Origin: Yponomeuta sedellus
Lineage: Eukaryota; Arthropoda; Insecta; Lepidoptera; Yponomeutidae
Assembly (NCBI GenBank): GCA_934045075.1
Contig: OW203723.1
Coordinates: 3,798,577-3,862,576, forward strand
DNA: 64,000 nt
Reading direction: 5' to 3'
The notes beneath the pieces are model-generated. The model had not been told where the DNA came from. It did no database searches and saw only the letters and a program-made list of their open reading frames with translations. Shown one piece after another: positions 27,363 to 38,583 of this stretch. The translations under genes and the position numbers were made by a program. Position 1 is the first letter of the stretch. Each line of letters starts with the position of its first letter.

Positions 27363-29667
27363 ATGGAATTTGAAGTCACAGGTATGTATTATTAATTTAC
27401 TTTACTATTTTGCCTTTTCCTTCTACATTTTTTTTTTAAATAGAGTGCTACGCCAACGTGGCATTTTTTATGTATTTATGTCTGTATATTTTTTACGTTG
27501 AAGCTTTTACTTATGTTTGTACCTACTTGTACCATTCAATTTGGTATAGAAATATGGGTTACAATGTCTACTACTAGGCCTCTCCAAATTTAGCTGCGTC
27601 ATGCTGCGTCTGTAAGGTGCAGCCAGGTGCTACGCCGCGCGCCTGAACGCGTAGCAGGCGCGTAGCACTTGCTACGAAACATGTATCTATTTTGATCCGC
27701 TTTTAACGTATTTTTATTTTGTTTTAGGTACTAGTATTAAGTGTTCTTTCAAAAGAATGCTTGTACTAGATACTTGGCTGTCTATTAAAGACAGCAAATC
27801 TGAACTGGAGCGTTGGCATCGAGTTTTTCGAGACCTAATACAATTGCTGCCTGATGTTGAGAATTACATTGCTGATGACTTGGAAAAAAGAGTTACTAAA
27901 GTTTGTACAAGATTGGTAGCAATTTGGAAGCAAGTCACGCGCAACCATTCTCGCATGGTCTCTAAGTACGGAGACTGGCTGAACGAAATTGAAGTTTGCG
28001 TTCTGCCAACTTGTGCAACAGTAGGGAGCCACAACACCCAACGGCCAGCAGCAGAAGCTTCGACAAGCACCCAACAGCACCAGCACAGGAAGGACTTTGA
28101 GGAATGTAGCAAGAGATCAAAACGCCGCAGGCTTGCAGAGTTAAGTAAAGTAGACAGTTCTGCGATAAATTCTTTGTTGGACGATTCTAGTCTATCTAAC
28201 GCCGCTGCATCTTTAAATTTCAGCACTGACGAAGTCTTGTCTCTTATAAATGAGACAAAACTGACTAAACATCTTTTGGTGAAAGACTTCGTTAATGCAA
28301 AATCACCTAATGCATTACCATCTTATCAAAAAGTGTTAGAAGCTAAGAAGCGGTGCTATCCATCGCAAGAGTTTATCACGGAATCATCTGCTGAAGTAGA
28401 ATTACAATCATTGTTAGATCATACTGCTTGCCGGATACTAGAATCCCAAAAACCCGTTTTGAATAATATTGACCCTAATAAAGAATTTGTTTTGATTGGA
28501 AAATGGGGTTTCGATGGGAGTACGGGGCACAGCGAATATAAACAGATTTTTGGAGATTCTGGTATCGATGATGATGGCAGTATGTTTGTTACTTCATATT
28601 GTCCTCTTCAATTGGTTTGTAAGTCCAATACCTCCGACCCAGATCAAATAGTTTGGAAAAATCCGCGCCCTTCTTCCACCAGGTATTGTAGGCCTATTCG
28701 ATTCCAATTTGCCAAAGAATCCAAAGACCTTTCTGTGCAAGAAGAAGCTTATTTCAAGACTAAAATTGATAGTTTACAACCGACTTCTTTCACTCACGGT
28801 GAATATGAAATAAAAGTGCAGCATTCTTTACAATTAACCATGGTTGATGGTAAAGTGTGCAGTGCTCTGAGCGATACATCTTGTAGTAGATGTTATATTT
28901 GTGGTTCAACTCCAAAAGAGATGAATGACATTGATAAATCGCTGAGCAAAACTGCAGATAGTGGTACCTATCAATTTGGACTATCTCCTCTTCACTCGTA
29001 TATCCGATTCTTCGAATATTTAATTCACGTTTCTTATAGATTAGACATAAAGAAATGGCAGGTACGTTCTTCAGACGAAAAAGCTCTTCTTGCACAAAAA
29101 AAACAACATGTGCAGCAACAGTTTAGGCAGAAACTTGGTCTAATAGTCGACAAACCGCGAAGTGGAGGAAGTGGCACATCTAACGACGGAAACACTGCCA
29201 GAAAGTTTTTTTCTAACTCAGCGGTTTCAGCGGAAATTACTGGATTAGATAAAATCCTTATTGACAGATGTCATAATCTGCTGCAGTGTCTTTCGTCGGG
29301 ATACAAAATTAATAACGCCACTTTTAAAGAGTATTCTCTAGAAACAGCACGTAAACTTGTTGCTACCTATCCATGGTACAACTTGCCATCGTCTGTACAT
29401 AAGGTCCTCATTCATGGGTCGGAAGTAATTGAACACGCATTATTGTCAATAGGTGAGCTTTCGGAAGAGGCCGCCGAATCTTGCAATAAATTAATCAAAC
29501 TCTTCAGGCGTGACAACACGAGGAAAATGTCTCGGGTTGTCACAAACACCGACTTGATACATAGACTTCTCCTTAATTCGGATCCTTATATTTCTAGTTT
29601 AAGAAGGTTACCACAGAAGAAGAAGTCTATTCTATCAAAAGAAGTATTAAATTTGTTGTCGGTTTAG
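27363..29667 (+). CDS. Transib transposase (RAG1-like DDE recombinase), two exons
   Basis: Cuts the element at its CACxxTG ends and joins it to a 5-bp staggered target. Exon 1 is 27363-27381 (MEFEVT plus one base). The intron is 27382-27727, with GTATGT donor and a TTTTGTTTTAG acceptor. Exon 2 is 27728-29667. The join keeps frame and gives 652 residues. Visible family marks (numbered on the spliced protein): KWGFDGSTGHSEYKQ with candidate catalytic D269; MVDGKVCSALSDTSC with candidate D380, followed by the CYIC zinc pair as in the RAG1 zinc-binding region; VHKVLIHG histidines; and IGELSEEAAESCNK with candidate catalytic E586/E587, followed by TRKMSR and LLLNSDPYIS. Residues about 110-150 are a Q/R/K-rich linker with a likely nuclear signal. 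There are no stops. The catalytic assignments are from remembered family patterns, not an alignment. Confidence 0.88.
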
Positions 29668-29854
29668 GAAAAAATGTAAAAAATAAGATAGGTATTTATG
29701 TTATTTTTTACATAACTCCTATTATGTAAATATAATATTTTTTGTCCAATTGTGTGTTTGTACTTAGATGTTAGTTAAGTATTTACTTTATTTGTAATAT
29801 AAAATGTAAATAGTAAGGTTTAATAGTTATTAAGTTGCAAACCTTCTTTTAAGT

Positions 29855-29888
29855 GTAATAAAAATGCATAATTTTGTAAATAAAATAA
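29855..29888 (+). terminator. Transib poly-A signals
   Basis: AATAAA occurs twice (about 29858 and 29881), roughly 190-215 bp after the transposase stop. These are the likely mRNA 3'-end signals. Confidence 0.5.
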
Positions 29889-29979
29889 GCTTTTTAAGAT
29901 TATTTTGTTTTTTTTTTATTGTGTTATGGCTTAAAGTATTACAAAACACCATAATAATAATAATCAGCTATGACAACGA

Positions 29980-30037
29980 CAGTCATTATTATCGCGAAAC
30001 CCTATGACCGCTACTCTTAGGGCGTGGAACCAGTGTG
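29980..30037 (-). repeat. Transib right terminal inverted repeat
   Basis: Read inward from 30037: CACACTG at 1-7, GTTCC at 8-12, an extra block with ACGCCCTAAGA at 13-23, GGTCATAGG at 29-37 (30001-30009) and AATGACTG at 51-58 (29980-29987). Compared with the left end, the inner block is displaced by 10 bp. Confidence 0.85.
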
Positions 30038-31311
30038 GTATGGCCGGACTGGTTACACAGTACGCAAGCCGGAGGGACTTCCGAGTCGCGAGTGCGCAAG
30101 CACTCCCCGGTGGCGTGAGGCTCTAGGCACTTCACGCATCTGGGAGGAGCGGAGCAGTTTGCCGCCGCGTGGCCATAGAGCTGGCAGCGGTGGCATTGGC
30201 CGGGGTGGCCCCGCCTATGGGGCTTTTCGACTTTGATGTTCGAGAGCCCACAAACTGTGGGGACTCCCGAGAAGATGGAGCGGGCTTGGGGGGAATTGGT
30301 GAGTATCACCAAGACAAGGGGGAAGGACTTCCCGCGGCTGCTGTGCATGGGATGCACCGCCTCGACGGGATGACCTTGCGAGACAAGGTCGTCCTTGATG
30401 GCGTCCTTGGAAAGTTCCATGGGAACGCCTCGGAGCACGGCCCGCACCTTGCGCTCCTCGGGGAGCGCATACGTGTGATATGGGACCTTGTGAAGAGTGA
30501 GGAGCCTAGTCAGGCTCCTGAAGTGGTCAGTAGTCGCGGTCTCGATAACTATGTTATCGGCGTTGTTCCGCGCCCTGAGGTAGTGGACATTGTTGTCCTT
30601 ACACAACTGCCCGACTTTAGTCCATGCGGACTTGTCCCGTAGGTACACGGGAGGAGGGGATTTGGCCTTCGAAGGCTGGGGGGAGGACCGTGAGAACGGC
30701 TTCGGTGGGGCGGGAATGTCAATTGACATTAGCGGACGTATAGTATCCGTGGAGGAGGGGGGCGCGGAGACCGCGGGGGAGGGGGCGGCGGGAGCCGCGG
30801 GGGATGGGGTGGCGGGAGCCGCGGGGGTGGGGGGAGTCCTCTTCGAAGAGGCTAGCTTGCGCTGCCTCTTCTTCCTGGACGTGACGGTGGTGAAGTCACC
30901 GGTGACGGTGTTCACCTCCGAGGAGGAGGAGGGGGAGGAGCAGGAGCTCCCGGGCCGCTCGGAACGCGAGATGGATCGCTTCCTAGTGCGGGACGTGGCG
31001 GAGCCCGAGATGGACTCGGTATCCATCGGGGACGGGGAGGGGAGGATCACGGGAGAGGCCGGGATAACGGTGGGGGCAGGGGGGGACTCAGGAGAGTCAG
31101 AGATGGCAGCGGGGGCGGGGGAGTCGGGGGAGTCGGGGATAGCGCCCTGCACTTCATTGAAAAATGACTGTACTTCGTGATCAAGCGCCCGACTTGTCAC
31201 GAAGTTAAGGAGCAGAGAATAGCTCCATTTATTTGCCATAGTGGCGGACGGCTCCCCTGCCAGTGGCAGGGGAGCGGGAGATAACGTGAGTTTAGACGTA
31301 ATGCCTAGCAA
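30038..31311 (-). pseudogene. LINE A ORF1, N-terminal part (zinc-knuckle RNA-binding protein)
   Basis: Starts MLGITSKLTLSPAPLPLAGE at 31311 and reaches the third zinc knuckle (CVLCNQSGHT), where Transib interrupts it. The N-terminal 200 residues are low-complexity P/S/A with a serine-rich patch. A conserved region follows (YLRDKSAWTKVGQLCKDNNV; PYHTYALPEERKVRAVLRGV), then the knuckles CHRCQLYGHAAANC and CVKCLEPHATGEC. The protein would bind LINE RNA. It is clearly a different subfamily from ORF1 B and C at the N-terminus (MANKWSYSLLLNFVTSR against MEPQHSLSVYVDFMTSR), so LINE A is not the direct parent of those copies. Confidence 0.88.
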
Positions 31312-31561
31312 TTACGTTATAAGAAAAAAGAAAAAACAATAAAGCAAAGCGGGGAGTAATACCTAGTATAGAACCTAGGCACTTACTTGAGCAATCCGGC
31401 AGGACGGAGCACTCGAACTCTGAAAAAGAGAGAAGAGTGTATTAGAATACAGTACGCAAAACTCGCCGGCAATGCACGGGCGCACTGTGCACGCGAGCGA
31501 GTGGCCGACAGCGGAGAGGGACGCGCGATGCGACCGCTCTCGACGCTGGTAAACGAACTGT
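31312..31561 (-). other. LINE A 5' UTR / internal promoter region
   Basis: The 250 bp between the element 5' end (CAGTTCGTTTACCAGCGTCG on the minus strand) and ORF1. The same leader is present at 37550-37799 (copy B) and 38584-38835 (copy C). Jockey-type elements carry a downstream promoter here; I see no TATA. Confidence 0.6.
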
Positions 31562-31568
31562 GCGCGCG
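31562..31568. other. Duplication junction
   Basis: GCGCGCG, the first seven bases of the expected right target copy of LINE A, runs straight into ACTTGTTCTAAATCGC, which equals 10702 onward. Only one or two bases of overlap exist at the join. Confidence 0.75.
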
Positions 31569-34155
31569 ACTTGTTCTAAATCGCTTAGAGGTTCTATCAA
31601 ACATAGAAAGATATTTTTTCAATTTATTATGCATCCAGCCGCTATATTACGCGCACCAAATCCTGAACGATTCCAATCGTCTAACGGTCAAATGAGTAAG
31701 AAAGGAGACGGATACACTTTCATACATTCTTGGGCCTGGATGTAAAAAGGTGAAAGATGTCAATTTAGAGCTTATGTATTAGTAAACCATCTCGAAAAAT
31801 TCTGCGGATTTTGGCAATCTGAGAGCAGAGTTATAAGAGATTTAGTAAAAGTGAGGCTATGCAACAAGCTGACAATGAAACTTATACTTAACTTATCCGT
31901 GTCCGTACAAGTTAAGCAAGATAGTAAGTTTGTAGAAAGAAAGCACTGGTCGGAGAATTATAATAACAAAAACAACAGGAAACACACTCAAAACGCACTA
32001 AACTAAACGAGAAGACGCTCTATTATTCTGAGAGAAGACGAGTGATCTTAAATTGAGTCAGGGAGCTGTCACGGCTTTCACTGTTAGCACAGACCAAGCA
32101 TGTTTTTCTTGGCACAGACACAGACTAAAAATACAGTTGACAAACACGGGTAATAAATCGATCCGTAAACGAGAATCAATTTAAAGATTTATTTTCATCA
32201 AGTTAATATTTGGATTTTTTTAAACTGTTGACATTAAGTATATTATAATGTATTTATTTAATTTGATTACATCAATCATCTGCTGCAGGTTTTTTTTTAT
32301 TTAATACATGCGGACCTTCGATTAAAGTAATTGGTATCCTATTTTATTAGGGACATAAACTTATTTTAAGATTTCTCGTCTTCCAGATTGTGAATTTAGG
32401 TCATTTTTTATATTTTCAAATAGAAAAATACAACGCTTTTTTGAACCATATCTCAACTTTATTTTAAAAACCTATTTAGAGGCTAAAAATTCCACCCATC
32501 TTTACCTGGCTATCCGTGCCAGCGCTCTTTTCAACTGAGCTAATGGGCGACTCACCGGCATCAGTGAAATTTAGAACCTCTTTACAATATTCTCTGTATT
32601 ACGTACAGGCAGCGACATCTGGCTGAAATAATTTGCATCACTTGCAGCTCCGAGTACCTACTTTGCAGTTAAGTTTTACATCGGAATGATATCGCTGTAC
32701 CCACATGATTATATTATTTTTAATGCACTAACCCGTGCTAAGGGCAATTTTGCAAAACTATTTAGAGGCTAAAAATTCCACCCATGCTGGGATTCGAACC
32801 CGTGATCCGTGCCAGCGCTCTTTTCAACTGAGCTAATGGGCTTCAGTGAAATTCCTAACCTCTTTACAATATTCTCTGTATTACGTACAGGCAGCGACAT
32901 CTGGCTGAAGTAATTTACATATCTCAACTGGCACGGATAGCCAGAAGTCGCGGGTTCGAATCCCGGCATGGGTGGAATTTTGGCCTCTAAATAGGTTTTT
33001 AAAATTGTCCTTAGCACGGGTTAGTGCATTAAAAATAAAAATAGTATATCTCAACTATTTACAATCGGGCCCAGAAATCCCCGTCTCCTTTAACATACTC
33101 GTACTATTGGTACGATTAAGGATTTGGTGCGCATAACTAGGCCCGAGTGATTGGAATCAATCTCTCAGGTTTAGCATCAACAGGCGCGGTCAAGTGCCGG
33201 ATGGGCGACCATCCTGTGACTGCTGCTAATGACTTCCGTGTTTTGCAAGCCGTTGGTTCTGGCTGTCATGTAATGGCTGTCGTTGAGCCTTATCAGAGGC
33301 CTTATGGGCGGTTTGATGACCTCTGACTGTAGTCGGGGCTGTAAGTAATGCAATTTGCTTAAGTCAGATGTCGCTGCCTGTACGTAATACAGAGAATAGT
33401 GTAAAGAGGTTCGAAATTTCACTGATGCCGGTTAGTCGAGTCAAAAAATTAAAGTACGAAGTAAGAAGTGAAGCGCTTGTGGCCTAGTCAAACCGAGTGA
33501 TTCGACTCAATCATTCGAGTTAAGCAACAACTGGCGCGGTTAGGTACAGGATGGGTGACCGTCTCGTGACTCGAGGTTGCGGGTTCGAATCCCGGCATGG
33601 GTGAAATTTTTAGCCGCTAAATAGGTTTTTAAATCTGACTGTAAGGCTCGTCACTGCCTTACAATCCGTCACAATATAGCGACGGCCGTTCTGGCTTAAC
33701 TTTCCCGTGGATGGAAAGTAAAGAGTTTAATAACCTCTTAACCCTATGATTGATATCGCAGCGCATCAATCTAAAACGTCATGAAGATACCTATCTCTGC
33801 AAACGGAGGTCGTCAATCAACGCAGCTGAAGTACGATATTTTAATTTGGCGCAGCATCGCAGACTTTCATTGAAATAAAGTAAAATCTTTGGCCTTCGCA
33901 TCTCGTAATGAGACGATTAATATATCGCCCAGTGGCACATTCATCCACACGAGATGGGTAAAGAGACGACTCAGCAGTGTCTGGGACATTGTTTTTAGAT
34001 GGTTTTTTAGTGGGCTTTTTCTTCTTCAGGCTATATTAGTCCACTGCTGGACATAGCCCTCCCCTAATGAGCGCCATAGTGCAAAGTTGTGCCATCATTG
34101 AGGGGTAATGCCCCCAACGATGTACGAACGAACGAACGAACGAACGAACGAACGA

Positions 34156-34186
<31 letters not shown>

Positions 34187-35392
34187 AACGAACAAACGAA
34201 CAAACGAACAAACGAACGAACGAACGAACGAACGAACGAACGAACGAACGAACGAACGAACGAACGAACGAACGAACGAACGAACGAACGAACGAACGAA
34301 CGAACGAACAAACAAACGAACAATCAATCGATCAAAGAAACATACATACTGTTATCGAGCAACGCCAGTTTGATGTTAGTATGTACCTTAGGTAAGAGTA
34401 GTATTATGTAGTTAGGTATTATGTGTGTTAGGGTAAATAGGTTTTTATTTTTGCCTTGGATTTTACAAAAGTTAATTTGCTTTAAAAGATTTATGACCTT
34501 GTTTTGCTCGATTTCTTTTGTTTGCATTTAGACGAACATTCGGTGCGAGGCCCATTGTCTAGTTTTGGGCTTTTACAACTCTCTGCCATAAACGCGTGGC
34601 GGCGCGCAGTAAAGGCAATAAACGCATACACTGACGTGGTGACTCACGCACACAGATGTGAGCGGCCACCAGCGACGCGTGCGCCTAGAGTCATCTAGGT
34701 ATTTTGTCAAGTTTTTGAAAGCCTAACCTCGACGAAGCCTACTCTAATCTAGGTCCTGCAGTAGGTTAATAGATGCATACATAGATAAAGCATATCCAAG
34801 ACCTAGTTTGCAAAACATTGTGTCTACAATTCACAAGCGTTAGTACCATGCAAGCCTTAAAATCTAGATATATATAGGTTTAGATAGAAGCAATAATAAA
34901 AATAGGGTGCGCTAATAAATAAAGAGTTAAATAAATACATGCATAAATGAAAGCCTTAAATCTAAAAGCACTTAATGCATAAAACTTAAGCCTAGAAAGC
35001 CGATCAAACTTACAACTAGGAAAAATTCATTGTATTTTATTCTTAATCCTAAGATAATTTGTAAGCAAAGCAGCCTTAAAGTACCCAGGGCCCATATAGA
35101 TAAGTAAATATAATATTTATATGAGGGAATAAATAAAACAAGTATGCATAAGTCATCCCACGCCGTCGACGTGTACCTGGGATTCCTTATGCAGCATTTA
35201 TTGACGTCCAACCAATAAAAGAAACTCGAAGTACCATAGCTCTGAAAAGAGCTGTTTGTCTCGCAGACCGGCCGGTGCTCCCATAGTTTAAAGACTTGGG
35301 ACAAGTCTGACCCAGCGATAACAAGTATTGAAAACGGCCGCATGGACGCGTCTGCTTCCAATGCCGGTCGATCGCTGAGTGGCGCGCGCGGG
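31568..35392 (+). repeat. Large direct repeat, copy 2
   Basis: Second copy of 10701-14525. It includes the SINE cluster (32465-33047), the 5S-like and chimeric SINEs (33112-33642), the LINE tail (34017-34107), the AACG array (about 34122-34317), CATAC (34345-34349) and the LTR start (34350-35392). The AACG array differs from copy 1 only by moving its GAGCG variant four bases. Confidence 0.9.
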
Positions 35393-37799
35393 TTTTTTTT
35401 TTTTTTTTTTTTAACCCTATAAAGGGCACCCTCCGGAGGACACGGGGGAGGGAGGTGGTGAATGCTCATGCATAACAGCACGGACCCGGCCGTGCTGCCA
35501 ATGTGGGACTCACAAGAAGTGCGCCTACCCACTAAACACCACCTTGGGGCTAGTTTTGGTCCTAAGGACCCCTAAACCGACATCGGAGCGACCCCCTCGA
35601 GGCCGAGGACGGGTGCGCAGCGGAGCTCCCTAAATGAAGCGTCCGCTTAGAAGGTTAGCTACAGCTGCTAGGAGAGAATAGTGTCACCACAAGCGGGGAC
35701 ACTAGCGGGCGGGGGCTGTGTCTGCCTGGGACCGAGCCTCTAGTAGGTGGTCCAGTTCAGAACAGAGTTCATCGTGAGGGAGAATACAATAAAGAGAGGG
35801 ACCGGGGAGTACGAAATAGTTTAATTAAACGAGACTAGAGAGCATATCGCTATGCTCGGCAAGAGCGATAAGACGCTCAGCGGGGGAGGTGGCGGCGCGC
35901 AGCTTGCCCGCCAGTTTAGAGATCTCCGCCAGATCAATATTATTGATGGCAGCACTGATCAGCCTAAGGTCGTCAGCTGTCTGAGACCTATCTGAGGGGG
36001 GATTTGCCTGAGTGGCCGCTACGGGCTCGGCTGTAGCGGGGGGACTAGGTCGGGGGCCCCATGCGGGGGTCGGTGGGGGGCTAGGTTTGGCACTGGGGCG
36101 GCCTAGGGGTGGGAATGCAGGGGTATTCAGTGCGGGAACTGATTTCCTCTGAGCGAAGGGGGCCTTGGGAGCCTTAGCGGCGGAGGGGCGGGGGGCACGC
36201 GGGCACCCCCGGTAATTGGCCGTATGGCCGGACTGATTGCACAGTACGCAAGCCGGAGGAACTTCCGAGTCGCGAGTGCGCAAGCACTCCGCAGTGGCGT
36301 GAGGCTCTAGGCACTTCACGCATCTGGGAGGAGCGGAGCAGTTTGCCGCCGCGTGGCCATAAAGCTGGCAGCGGTGGCATTGGCCGGGGTGGCCCCGCCT
36401 ATGGGGCTTCTCGACTTTAATATTCGAGAGGCCACAAACTGTGGGAACTCCCGAGAAGATGGAGCGGGCTTGGGGGGAATTGGTGAGTACCACCAAGGCC
36501 AGGGGGAAGGACTTCCCGCGGCTGCTGTGCATGGGATACACAGCCTCGACGGGATGACCTTGGGAGATAAGGTCATCCCTGATGGCGTCCTTGGATAGTT
36601 CCGTCGGAACGCCACGAAGGACAGCCCGCACCTTGCGCTCCTCGGGAAGCGCATAGGTGTGGTAGGGGATTTTATTGAGGGTAAGGAGCTTAGTAAGACT
36701 CCTGAAGTTGTCGGTGGTGGCGGTCTCGATGACGATGCTATCGCCAACATTCCGGGCCTTGGTAGTATGGACATTATTGTCCTTACAAAGTTTGGAAAGA
36801 TTGGTCCATGCGGACTTGTCCCGTAGGTACACGGGAGGTGGGGACTTTGCCTTCGGAGGCTGGGGGGAAGACCGTGCGAACGATCCTGTCGGTACGGGGA
36901 CGTCGATATCCATGAGGGGGGGTATCGTAGCGGGGGAGGGGGGCGTGGAAGCCGCGGGGGAGGGGGGCGCGGGAGCTGCGGGGGAGGAGGGGGCGGCAGA
37001 GAAAGCCGCAAGGGAAGGGGGCGCGGAAGCCGCGGGAGAGGAAGGGGCGGAGGCCGCGGGGGAGGCTGAAACCTCAGAGGACGGGCAGGGAGTCCTTTTA
37101 GAAGTGGCAAGCTTACGCTGCCTCTTCTTGCGGCGAGAGACCGAAGTAAAAGCATCGGTGAGGGTGCTAGTCTCGGAGTAGGGAGAGCTCCCTGAGAGGT
37201 CGGACCGCGATTTAGAACGCTTCCGTGCGTGGGAGGCGGGGGAGTCCGAGACAGACTCGGTATCCATAAGGGAAGGGGCGTGGGTCTCGGGAGAGACCGG
37301 AATAATGACGGGGGCAGGGGGAGACTCAGGAGAGTCCGGGATCGCAACAGGGGCGGGGGACTCAGGGGAGTCCTTCGAGAAGTTTTCGATAAACAATTTA
37401 TAGTCGTCCCAAAGGCCACGACTTGTCATGAAATCGACGTACACCGAGAGGCTATGTTGGGGTTCCATAGTGGCAGACGGGGCTGCCGGTTCCCCTGCCA
37501 GTGGCAGGGGAGCGGGAGATAATGAAAGTTTAGACGTAATGCCTAGCAATTACGTGACAAGAAAATAGAAAAACAATAGAAGCAAAGCGGGGAGTAATAC
37601 CTAGTATAAACCTAGGCACTTACTTGACCAATCCGGCAGGACGGAGCACTCGAACTCTGAAAAAGATAGAGGTGTGTATTAGTATACAGTACGCAAAACT
37701 CGCCGGCAATGCACGGGCGCACTGTGCACGCGAGCGAGTGGCCGACAGCGGAGAGGGACGCGCGATGCGACCGCTCTCGACGCTGGTAAACGAACTGTC
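35393..37799 (-). mobile_element. Half-LINE B in LTR site 1
   Basis: 2.4 kb, minus strand, flanked by GCGCGCGCGGG (35382-35392 and 37800-37810). It has a poly-T (35393-35412), a 3' UTR shared with LINE A, a remnant of the ORF2 end, complete ORF1 and the 5' leader. All of ORF2 apart from its last roughly 25 codons is missing. Its site and orientation are the same as LINE A in the other LTR. Confidence 0.88.
35825..37549 (-). CDS. Half-LINE B ORF1 protein (CCHC zinc-knuckle)
   Basis: 574 residues, intact from MLGITSKLSLSPAPLPLAGE to MLSSLV. The N-terminus (MEPQHSLSVYVDFMTSR) precedes a long P/S/A-rich low-complexity region at about 40-235. A conserved globular part follows (YLRDKSAWTNLSKLCKDNNV; YHTYALPEERKVRAVLRGV) at about 240-385. 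Three knuckles lie at 391-449: CHRCQLYGHAAANC, CVKCLEPHATAEC, CVLCNQSGHTANYRGC. The last roughly 50 residues are a leucine/alanine helix. By family knowledge it binds retrotransposon RNA and telomere- or chromatin-bound particles in some relatives; the role here is inferred. It has no ORF2 partner of its own, yet its frame is preserved, which suggests recent trans-mobilisation. Compared with copy C it has 11 extra residues, all in the low-complexity region. Confidence 0.88.
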   Translation of the reverse strand: MLGITSKLSLSPAPLPLAGEPAAPSATMEPQHSLSVYVDFMTSRGLWDDYKLFIENFSKDSPESPAPVAIPDSPESPPAPVIIPVSPETHAPSLMDTESVSDSPASHARKRSKSRSDLSGSSPYSETSTLTDAFTSVSRRKKRQRKLATSKRTPCPSSEVSASPAASAPSSPAASAPPSLAAFSAAPSSPAAPAPPSPAASTPPSPATIPPLMDIDVPVPTGSFARSSPQPPKAKSPPPVYLRDKSAWTNLSKLCKDNNVHTTKARNVGDSIVIETATTDNFRSLTKLLTLNKIPYHTYALPEERKVRAVLRGVPTELSKDAIRDDLISQGHPVEAVYPMHSSRGKSFPLALVVLTNSPQARSIFSGVPTVCGLSNIKVEKPHRRGHPGQCHRCQLYGHAAANCSAPPRCVKCLEPHATAECLRTRDSEVPPACVLCNQSGHTANYRGCPRAPRPSAAKAPKAPFAQRKSVPALNTPAFPPLGRPSAKPSPPPTPAWGPRPSPPATAEPVAATQANPPSDRSQTADDLRLISAAINNIDLAEISKLAGKLRAATSPAERLIALAEHSDMLSSLV

Positions 37800-38583
37800 G
37801 CGCGCGCGGGCTGGCGCTTCGACTTTTATGCAAATCCCTTGAGTAAGTCTTCTACGTTTAAAATTTGCACGTAAATTAAAATTTAAGAACGTAGTTTGAT
37901 TAAGCGTGTTTTGTTTAGTATATTTGTAAAATTTGATGATGATCGGCCTACGTTTACTAGGAGAAAATCGATGTTAAAGTTTGTATGGAGAAACTTTAGA
38001 GGCTTATTTCAGCACTTTAATTTGGAAAATTTTACAAAAATGTACGTTGTTTACGTAAAGAATGTTAATATCTAGTGAATAAGCTAAAAATATCTGAAAA
38101 TTGTTACATTTTTCTACCAATTAAAGCTGTTCAAAGTTTGCAATGTTTAAAACCTAATATCTTCAAAGTTATAATTGGAAAATGCAAATAAATGGTTTTA
38201 TACTGAAGAGTTCATGAAAACAAACAAATGTAAATAGGTATAATGTTAATTTTTATGTATTTCATGGAAAAAAAAAAAAAAAAGTAGTGTTGAAAGTTCG
38301 TAGTACATTTTGCTCAATAACTCCCAAACTGTTAAAGTTAGCGTAATGAAACTTACACCATTGGAATTGTGAACAAATTTTCTTTCGAATTGCATACTTT
38401 TAATCAAAGAAATCTAAATGATGTAAATTCAAACTTTGTATTGAATAGTTAGAACGGTGCGGCAGCGCTATCTCGCTCTTGCGTTTTTGTGAGCCACACC
38501 TATTATGTTCATCTCGTTACAACAACACCAAGCTACGATTGTATTTTTCTGCATAAATTGAGCGCATTTTTTATTGTCAGTCA

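Larger units (their letters stand above)
27100..30037 (+). mobile_element. Transib-family DNA transposon, complete
   Basis: 2,938 bp flanked by GTATG on both sides (27095-27099 and 30038-30042). The uninterrupted LINE sequence CCGTATGGCCGGAC is visible at 36222-36235, which confirms the insertion point. The left end starts CACGGTGGTACC; the right end, read inward, starts CACACTGGTTCC. Both then share GGTCATAGG and, further in, AATGACTG. A 5-bp duplication, CACxxTG ends and a RAG1-like transposase fit Transib. The coding region, TATA box, intron and poly-A signals all look intact, so this copy may be autonomous. Confidence 0.9.
23475..31561 (-). mobile_element. Jockey-clade non-LTR retrotransposon A, full-length
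   Basis: Minus-strand element with a poly-T (23475-23497), a 3' UTR, ORF2 (23758-26652), ORF1 (26680-31311, split by Transib) and a 5' UTR up to about 31561. Without Transib it is roughly 5.15 kb. The left target copy is GCGCGCGCGGG at 23464-23474; on the right only GCGCGCG (31562-31568) remains before the sequence switches to the duplicated BEL flank. ORF2 is uninterrupted, and ORF1 adds up to exactly 563 codons once Transib and one 5-bp target copy are discounted. The element was therefore probably competent before Transib landed. Confidence 0.9.

Noticed and set aside
36316..37419. 367-codon frame inside half-LINE B (and 38966-40036 in C, 30590-31180 in A)
   Set aside because: Shifted or antisense frames of the GC-rich proline-coding region of ORF1; they do not keep zinc knuckles or other motifs.
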